A stretch of 64,000 nucleotides of DNA, from positions 292,011 to 356,010 of the forward strand of contig WTPW01000609.1 in assembly GCA_009809945.1 (NCBI GenBank). The letters are read 5' to 3'. The position numbers and the translations under genes are program-made. This stretch comes from Gigaspora margarita. Lineage: Eukaryota; Glomeromycota; Glomeromycetes; Diversisporales; Gigasporaceae. Every line of letters starts with the position of its first letter. Within the stretch, counting starts at the first letter, position 1. Under the pieces are notes generated by a model. It ran no database searches and was not told the origin of the DNA. It saw nothing but the letters and a program-made list of their open reading frames with translations. Shown here one piece after another: positions 56,513-64,000 of the stretch.

Positions 56513-57282
56513 GCGGTCTTGTATATTATTACAAACGTTGAATTTGAGGTGAAAAAAATGAATGTAATGGGGTACTTTTTTTCAAAAATCCGCAAAATTC
56601 AAAGATCCATTTTCAGTATTTCAAAACTTGGATTCAATGCAACTATTTATGTGAACTGAAATAGACAATTTAAAAACATGATAATTTTGAAAAGCTGGTG
56701 AATAAACCTTCCTGAATTTTGTTATATTAATAGAACTAAGACCACAAAGGACTTAAAGAAAACCTGTTTTGTTATTAACTGCAATGTCAATTTTCTTTGC
56801 CCCTTAAATAATTATTTTTTTTTATAATATTCGCGCTAAATAATAGTAATAATAAAGATTATTAGATGATTTGTTTTGTTACATGACCTTTTATTTCAAG
56901 AATAAAATTAGTCGCAATGAAGATCATATTTCGCTTTTTTTGGTATGATGCTTAATATTTACATTTTTTTACATTAGTTTTAAAGGCATATTGTGATATT
57001 AGTTGCATAATTCCTTGTTTATTTTGGTTCTTTGTGTAAAAACCTCAATGTCATAAATAAAATGGAATCTAAGTACAAATTACTACGTTCTTTGAATGAT
57101 ATTCAAACAATTCATTTTTAAAATAATTCATCATGAATCACATAGTGGTCTATTTTCCAAGATACTTTGATATAGCAAATACATAGCAGTTCTATGATTT
57201 TTTTAGTCGTCTAATGGGTTATGTTAAAATCCGAAAAAAAACCCTGATAGACAAAATCTTGAGTTTCAATATCATAATATAC

Positions 57283-57430
57283 GATACAATAAGCAGATCT
57301 GTTTGTATTTTATGCGTTTTATGATATAAAGCATCATCAGTTCTTCATCTACATATGATACAATAAGCAGAATTAGTTGTATTTTATGCGTTTTATGATA
57401 TAAAGCATCATCAGTTCTTCATCTATTTGG
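57283..57430. repeat. 74-bp tandem duplication
   Basis: Two nearly identical copies (57283-57356 and 57357-57430), each with gatacaataagcaga, gtattttatgcgttttatg and catcatcagttcttcatct. Few differences, so recent. It marks the border to CpG-poor DNA. Confidence 0.9.
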
Positions 57431-59479
57431 TAATTATATGGGAACTTTTTTGTCAAAAATTTGGACCAAAATTCTAATTAAATATTTGATAACTCAAAAA
57501 TTTTAGAAAACACAATTATAAAATGGATGTTGAAAATATCATCAAAAAATGTTGTGTTATAAAACTCAGGAATTTTTATCATTGATAAAATAAAGAAAAA
57601 ATATTCAATCTAAATCTCCTTTCTAAAATTTTTTTAAAAAAATCAAATATTGGTCAAACTAAATAAAATATTTATTTATTTAAAAGCTAAAGGAATTCTT
57701 TATTTAATAAAATTTTAAATAATAATTTTATTATTGATCTAAATTTTGATCTTGAAAATTACTTTATTTTTAAACTTAAATTGCATAATTTTGAGCTAAT
57801 AACTGTACTTTCTTTATTATTAATAAATCTAAATTACCTATCAACATTATAAATAAATTTTATTATTTAATAATTTATTTAATTAAAGGTATAGTGACTT
57901 AGGGAAGTTGTCAAGTTGTCACTCCCAAGTGGCAGGTTGAGAGTTTGAATCTTACTGGCAATAAATTTTGAAAAATAGACCTGTGTTCTGGTAACTTGAT
58001 TCTTATTATTAGTTGGGTATATAACCTATAATCTTGATTTACTATCTCAAACAGGAGCTTGTGAGCATTTGTATAACATCATACAGACAAATCCAGGAAA
58101 TTAAAAAAAAACTATTTGGCAAGTTCTGAGTAAAGAGGTAGAGAAAGATCTTTTGATGTGCTACCAGAAGAGATAGGTGCTAGGTTCAGACTAAAACTTA
58201 CAAGGGCCATATAAGGTAACTAGCAGTTTAAAGAATATTTCTAACTGCAAGTATTGGTTGATACCATAGCACCATTATTGAAGACCATGTAGTGAATTGA
58301 AGTAGAACAAAAAACTGTATGGCCAGATGATTCTGCAAGAGTAAAGTAGCCCTAGAGGTTTCTGGTTTATTAAGAATAAGTCAATGGCCCATTTATAACA
58401 ATTGGGCCATAGGTAAAAATTGATAGACAAAATATGGACTAGAGAATAAATAGGCAATTTCAATAGTTGGGTTGCAGATATAAAAGCTAGTGTAGAATCT
58501 TCAGCAGACTATTTAAATTAGGTACAAAAAGTGCACATATGGCTAGTTGTACACTAATTTATATAACAAATATTATAAATTACTAATAAAAACCTAGCAG
58601 CTAGAGCAGACTACTGTTAAAGTAAAAAATTTGTAGAAATAATATTATTTATTAAAAACTAAAATATATAATTTTTAAAAAAACAATTAAATTATTAAAT
58701 TTTACTAATATAATTTCTTTAAAAATATAAATAAACAATGAGAATTTCTAATTTTAACTAGGCAAATTCACTGGGAGTGCTATATCTCAAAATTGTACTA
58801 AGTAAATAGAACTAGGTATTCTAAGTAAAAATGCTCAAGGACCTCTAAAAACCTTACAAGAACTAAAATTGAGATTTGGTTCTTATATCTAATATACATT
58901 ATATTATATAAACCCTCTTTTATCCCAAAATTTTACCCTAACTCTAAAAATAATAAGGAAGATGATTTTTACTCTGGTTAATCATAGTTATTTTTATAAA
59001 CAATACTTTAAGAAATTTTGATTTAGTTTAATTAGTTAATTAATATTATAACTTAAAAAAGTTGCAATTATTAATTTAAAATTTTTAGTAAATAAATTTT
59101 ATTATATTTTATAATTTAATAATTCAAACTAATAATTCTGGTAGCATTCAAATTAACTTATTGAAATAACTCTAATAGCACCAAAATTATTAAATTTTAA
59201 GGGTAGAGTGTATATAGATTATTTTTATATAGCTTTATATAGTATTTTGAAATTTTCTTATAAAATTGACATATGCACTAGTAAACCTTTTAAATTGCAA
59301 CTAATTTTTATTAAAATTTTGCAAAATATAAAGGTAAAAATTTGAACTATTATTATATTTTAAAAAATATACTTGTATATATTACAAAGTTTTTTTGAGT
59401 TGGCCCAAAATTTTCTGAGTTGCACAAAATTTGCTAATTCTGATTGGTCAATTTTATAAATTCATAAGTTAGCTTTATT
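57430..59479. other. CpG-poor stretch, no recognised gene
   Basis: Mostly AT-rich. 57895-58500 is more complex (tggccagatgattctgcaag, attgggccataggt) and may be an eroded retroposon body behind the tRNA-like head. No frame with a recognisable domain. Confidence 0.4.
57895..57965 (+). ncRNA. tRNA-like decayed sequence (possible SINE head)
   Basis: tagggaagttg (A-box-like) and agtttgaatct (B-box GGTTCGAATCC with C-to-T changes) stand about 40 bp apart. Both this and the sequence at 49005-49085 contain ctcccaag in the same relative place. No CCA or full cloverleaf, so not a functional tRNA. Confidence 0.35.
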
Positions 59480-59720
59480 AATTGTTGTAGCTAATGCTAG
59501 AAATAGCTAATGCTAGAAATTTTAATTATTTTAATATAAAATTTTAAAAAATTTTAGGGCTTTTGTTAGGGGGTTTTTTAGGATTAAATTAGAGTTTAGA
59601 GTTAGTTTTAATAATAAAAGAGTATAAGTAGATTTTGGTAGGGCTTATATTTTTAAATTAGCTTCTCTAATTTCTACTTTAGTTGCAACAATTTTTATAT
59701 CCAATTTATATCTTACTGAG
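59480..59720. mobile_element. Relative of the 3255-3600 foldback repeat
   Basis: gttagggggttttttaggat, gagtttagagttagttttaa and ataagtagattttggtaggg correspond to the inverse of 3460-3560. Ends not resolved. Confidence 0.5.
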
Positions 59721-59935
59721 TTTTTAGCCAAGTTTAATATCATTAGGATCAGAAAACTCTCTACAAACTTTTTAAAAAATTAAATTAGCTTAATTAATAT
59801 AATTTTTTACAAAATTAAATATAAAAAAATTTACTATTAAGTTAATATATAATTTTAAAATAGTACTTTCTGCCTTAATTATTAGATATCAAAATAATTA
59901 AAATTTTATAAAAATTATAGAAAAAATATTTTTCT

Positions 59936-61217
59936 ATGCACTTGCACAGGACCTTGGATAATTCTAAGGTAGGTAGTATACTTAAACCAGACTTTTTTGG
60001 GCCAAACTCATCTAAATTCTGGTCAAAATTAAAATTTGACTAGTTTAAACATACCACCTACTTAGAATTATCCAGGGTCTTACTCACACAGTTGTACATC
60101 CCTACATGCATCATATAAAAATAATGATCATCATTGATAATCATATGTTTTTATCTGTTTGTTTTTTTTTGTCTTTGCTTACTAACCTTTTTTTTATTGC
60201 CATAGTTAGTGTTGATATTGTTGCCACCATTGGTACATTGTTGCTAGTTGGTGTTATCGCTGGTCTCATAGTTGGTGTTGTCATTGGTGTCATAATTGTA
60301 TAGTCATTGGTGTTGCCACTTAGCTGGTATTATTGGCATAGCTCTACATGCTTTTTACGGTATTCTTGAAATAATATTGCGTGGTTTTTCCATCCTTGTG
60401 AGTGGTCTTGTTTTTTTTGCATTTTTGGCATTTGTACAGAGTGGTCTTGTCATTTCTCTAGCATTTATACAAGGTGGTCTTGTTGCTTCTCTGGCATTTG
60501 TGCAGGGTGGTTTTGCTTGTTTTTTTTGGTGTTCGAGCAGGGTTGACTTGCTTGTATAATAAGTAGTTTTTTTGGTTTTTATTTGCATTTGCTAAATATT
60601 TTTTTGGTTTGTAGGTTTCGCCTAGATGTAAAATTACTCTTGGTAAGTTTTTTTGTTTCTTTTGTTTGTTTCTTTTATATATATATATATATACAGTATA
60701 TTAAATAGCTTCTCATTTTGTATTGTGATGCTGTTGTTAGTAACTGCATCATTTAATGGTGCCTTCGATTTTGATGGTGTGGTCATTTTTTTGGTGCCAT
60801 GTATTATCATTTCTTGGCTGTTCGGGTATGCTTTGTATTATCATTTCTTAGTATTGTGTATTGCATCATATATAGTTGTTTTTTTGTGTTTAACCATTGC
60901 TTTGGTACTATCATTTCTTGGTTGCTTCAGGGTTAGAGCTAGAGTTCGGGTTTGTGTTAAGGTGCAGATGTTCATTCTTTGTGTAGTTCTTTTTAGTTAT
61001 AGTGTGAATTGTTGTATGTTTTTTTTTTCTAGGATGTTTATCATTGTATTCTTTTTTTTTTAATAAAAAAATCTTAAGTCTTAAAATTCCTAAATTTTTT
61101 TATAAAATTTCAATTGATGCTGATTGGCTGGTTACAATCGATTGATCACGTGGTCACGTGATTATGTGATCAGTTTTGATTGGTCAATCATGAGGATGCA
61201 TAATTGTGCAGGTGCAT
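59936..61217 (+). mobile_element. GTTGGTGT-family TIR element
   Basis: Ends atgcacttgcaca and inverted atgcacctgcaca, with gattggtcaatcatg near the right end. Interior order as in 33537-35097: hairpin (gatcatcattgataatcat), T-rich tract, ggtgttgtcattggtgtcat repeats, then a short exon-like piece between ttgtag (60614) and ctcttg-gtaagt (60637-60648). A MITE sits in its left end. Frames through it are low-complexity. Confidence 0.55.
59948..60080. mobile_element. 133-bp MITE, TIR aggaccttggataattctaa
   Basis: Left aggaccttggataattctaa and inverted right agaccctggataattctaag, both followed by gtaggt and gtttaaac/cttaaacc. Inserted in the left end of the 59936-61217 element. Confidence 0.75.
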
Positions 61218-61344
61218 GGAATTCTTAAACCCAAAATTATAAATATATTAATATTATAATAATAGGAATTGAAATTTAATAGTTTTAGCACTAATGAATT
61301 TGTTTTAATAAGATAACTCAATAGTACTAAAATTATTAAGATGG

Positions 61345-62235
61345 TGCAGGAAACCTTAACTCACCATTATAATAGATGACTTTAAAATCTATTAACTTTT
61401 TAAAAAATTAAAAATTTAAAAAACTGACTAGTAACTTTGTTTTTTAAGACAAGTTTTATAAAATTACTAGTCAGATTTTAAAAATATGTCCTCTATAAGA
61501 AGTTAATTGCTTTTAAAATTAAATTATTGTTATATTAAAAATAAAAATTGAAACATATATGATTTTTAAATTTGACCAATCAAAATTTGGGTAGTTTTAA
61601 GAACACTGAACTCAGTAATTATTTTGAATTGGGTCATCCTCGAAATAATTACATATTAATTTTGAATGGCCAGATAAGCATAAACAAAATCAGGTGGTAT
61701 TTATTAATTACATAACACATGATATATGCTGATAAGTGTAACCATTATGCATATAGTTCCTTAGAGTTTGGGTTAGTAACGGAAGGTTAGAATTAGAGTT
61801 AGATTAGGGTTAGTGTTAGTAATGGATAGGTTATGGTTAGTGGCAGATAGGCCAGGGTTATTAGCCTTTTACTTGCAAAAAGTTTTCTTGGTTCAATTCA
61901 ATTAAATGCATAACAGTTATACATATTATGTGCTATGTGATTGAAACACATCACCTGATTTTGTTTATTTTTTTTCTGGCCAAACAAAATTAGATGTGAT
62001 TATTTTAAGGATAACATAATTCAAAATAATCACTGAGTTCAGTGTTCTTTAAGTGTTCCCAAAATTTTTGATTTTTATTATAAAAAATTTTTGAGCAATC
62101 AAAATTCAGATTTAATAATAAAAATTTAAAAAATTTTAATTAGATTTGTGTTATCTATTCTAGCAATTTAATTGGCTAATTTAGATTACACTGCATATAC
62201 AAAATTGAAACAATGTCTAGTTAAGCTTTCCTGCA
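61345..62235. mobile_element. 891-bp TIR element hosting a foldback
   Basis: Ends tgcaggaaaccttaact and inverted tgcaggaaagcttaact (16 of 17). Between them lies the foldback at 61580-62085. CpG-poor, non-coding. Confidence 0.6.
61580..62085. mobile_element. Foldback element with ttagggtta centre
   Basis: The arms pair over about 120 bp: aagaacactgaactcagtaa, attattttgaattgggtcat, tggccagataagcataaaca and their inverses. The centre has irregular ttagggttagtgttag words. Confidence 0.7.
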
Positions 62236-62284
62236 TTATATAATATAAATTTTTTTGCAAAAAGTTATCTTTTATACAATTAAA

Positions 62285-63396
62285 TATAGTTAGACCTCTC
62301 TATAGTCACATCTATATAATCACACCTCTATATGCACCCAATATTGTGCAATAAACTTAAATATAATAAAAAACCTTATAGTTACAAATTACTTATAATC
62401 ACTATTACTATAAAAAATTTAATATTTTATCAATTTTATTCATAATAAACCCTCATTATAGTTGTTAATTTTTAACCAAATACAAATTATAAAATCTAAT
62501 TGGCCAATATTCATATTCATATATATTTAAAATTTTTTAGTAAAATTTTTTTAGATTTGATAGCAAATAACTTTTAATCCAATAGTCCAATTTGAATAAA
62601 ACAGTTATCAAATATTTGTTTCAATAAAGTAATTCTAATAAGCTCAAGAGTTAAAATCTGATTACAAGTTTCTGAAATCATTAAGGGTTTGTATTACGTC
62701 CTATGTTTAAGAATTGATTAACTTTAAGGGTAGAGTACAATGTTGATCATTTTCATATATGATCATTATACAAAAAAAATTTTATATAGGCAAAATATGC
62801 CATTGATAAAGATTTTTGAGAATGCAACCAATTTTAGCCAAAATTTTGTGGCATATAGGTCAATACCTTCTATTTATAGTAGTGAACCTTTAAAGCCATA
62901 TATTTTATTAAAAAAATCTACTTGTATATATCATCAATTTGCTTAGAATGATTGAAATTTGCTTAGGTAGTACAATATAAATAACATACAATAACATATG
63001 ATCATCATCTGATTTCAATTGAATATTATTGTAAAACAAATTAGTAACGTGATCACTATTAAAATATAGATCATTGTACTCTACCCTTAAATATTTGAAT
63101 AAAAATTCTTTGCAATTATGGGATCTGTAATTAGATTTGTATAATTTTAGACTTATTAAATTGTCTTATTAAAATAAGCACTCTGGTATTTATTTTATCA
63201 AAATTGGACTATTGCATCTAAGTTTTTACTATTAAGCATTTTAAATTTATTAATAGCATTTCAATATATTACAACTAAAACATATTGGCCTATAGTCATA
63301 TGACTATATCAAGGTATTTCATTTATAGTCATACCCCTATACAATTACTACAATAGGGCACAATCAACTTTGTAATTATATAAAAAGATGACTGTA
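62285..63396. mobile_element. Short Tc1/pogo-like element, nested
   Basis: Left tatagttagacctctctata(gtcac) and right, inverted, tacagtcatctttttatata(attac); further ctatagtcata words near both ends. A second such end starts near 63590. Interior holds the element at 62728-63086. Confidence 0.5.
62728..63086. mobile_element. TTAA-flanked MITE, tips gggtagagtacaatg
   Basis: gggtagagtacaatg at both ends, inverted, each bordered by TTAA (62724-62727 and 63087-63090). TTAA duplications are the mark of piggyBac-type mobilisation, although the palindrome could simply include these bases. Another single tip is at 59199. Confidence 0.6.
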
Positions 63397-63680
63397 TTAA
63401 TTTAAATTTTTGCACAATTTATATTTTAATTGTTTTTGTAAATATTTTGTAATCTATTTATTGTTTAAATTATTTTATTAAAATAAATAATATAGTACCA
63501 AAATGATTAAAATTTAATTATTAGATATTAAACTATTATTATTTTAAAACTTTAAATACAAATTTATTAAAATAATATTTTAAAATCTAATACGGTCATA
63601 CTTCTTTATTTCTATATAGTTACAAAATTAATATAATTACAAATTTATTTTTACTAATTATTAATAAATATATAAAAAGG

Positions 63681-63785
63681 GTATTTTGCTATTTTCACCA
63701 TGGTTATACAAGACTTTCTATTTTTAGAATTAATATAATATATTATAAAATTACATTTTAACTTTATCTTTAACCCTAATTCTAA
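63681..63785. mobile_element. Truncated end of the 16334-17315 foldback family
   Basis: gtattttgctattttcacca, tggttatacaagactttcta and aattaatataatatattata match 16355-16430 closely, then stop where the next element begins. Confidence 0.75.
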
Positions 63786-64000
63786 GGGGGCTTCCAGAAA
63801 TTACGTAATTTTTTGGTGGGTGGGTGGGGTCCTGAAAATATCAGATTATAAATATAATTATGGTCAAAATTTTATAATTTTGACCAAAAGTATAAAATTA
63901 TAAAATTATTAATCACTATTGATCTACTGGACCAATTTAGATTATTTAACTACCAAAATGCTCGTCTCACTAAGACGATTCTAACAAGCTCAAAATCATT
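63786..64000. mobile_element. Left part of 'gggcttccagaaattacgtaa' MITE, cut by window end
   Basis: gggggcttccagaaattacg and the core tgatctactggaccaattta and gtctcactaagacgattcta match 26755-27295 and 30380-30500. CG is still present here and lost in the 26755 copy. The right end is outside the window. Confidence 0.75.

Larger units (their letters stand above)
55370..57270. repeat. Segmental duplication B, copy 2 (with 50061-52720)
   Basis: Promoter, SLR gene and 3' flank align by eye with copy 1. The homology ends near caaaatcttgagtttc. The downstream edge is followed immediately by a 74-bp tandem duplication. Confidence 0.65.

Overview
The window is nuclear DNA of a fungus, most likely an arbuscular mycorrhizal fungus (Glomeromycotina, Rhizophagus-like). 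The inference rests on extreme AT richness, a very high load of small non-autonomous DNA transposons, TTAGGG-type tracts, and a local cluster of Sel1-like repeat (SLR) proteins of the type hugely expanded in these fungi. No bacterial, viral or organellar gene order is visible. One assembly gap (34206-34788) and scattered ambiguous bases (about 1632-1757 and 17094-17120) are present.

Only four host genes look intact, all single-exon SLR proteins: two on the minus strand with ten 36-residue repeats (10288-11652 and 21998-23362, 454 aa each) and two on the plus strand with seven repeats (50163-51203 and 55439-56512). Three broken relatives lie at 14190-16140, 39935-40372 and 47690-48876. All intact copies, and two of the broken ones, share a compact promoter: a GTGTAAY-type box, a TATA box, and the dyad TTCG-aatata-CGAA or a decayed form just before the start codon. 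The minus-strand pair lies in a segmental duplication of about 3.6 kb (8960-12648 and 20505-24042). The plus-strand pair lies in a second one (50061-52720 and 55370-57270).

Almost everything else is repeat-derived. Layout: 1-8700, TIR and foldback elements, including a tandem array rich in splice-donor consensus; 8960-16140, SLR copy 1, a Helitron-like end and a broken SLR gene holding two elements; 16334-20275, a foldback element with telomere-like tracts and a GACTAATC-octamer element split by a 2.4 kb insertion; 20505-24850, SLR copy 2 and an LTR-like fossil; 25221-35202, CpG-poor ancient DNA of nested elements; 35390-37830, a decayed LINE; 38410-43400, minisatellite, SLR debris and a fossil Merlin-type transposon; 43800-46230, younger insertions in old DNA; 47690-57430, the second SLR block; 57430-64000, CpG-poor nested elements.

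Two sequence strata alternate. SLR-bearing blocks and young insertions keep CpG, while the regions at about 25.2-33.5, 35.1-43, 46.2-47.6 and 57.5-64 kb have almost none. The same octamer repeat with CG in one stratum and TG/CA in the other suggests CpG deamination rather than a different origin. The paralogous SLR blocks serve as natural empty and filled sites. They fix the target duplication of one MITE family as TAA/TTA (Harbinger-like) and order several insertions before or after the duplication.
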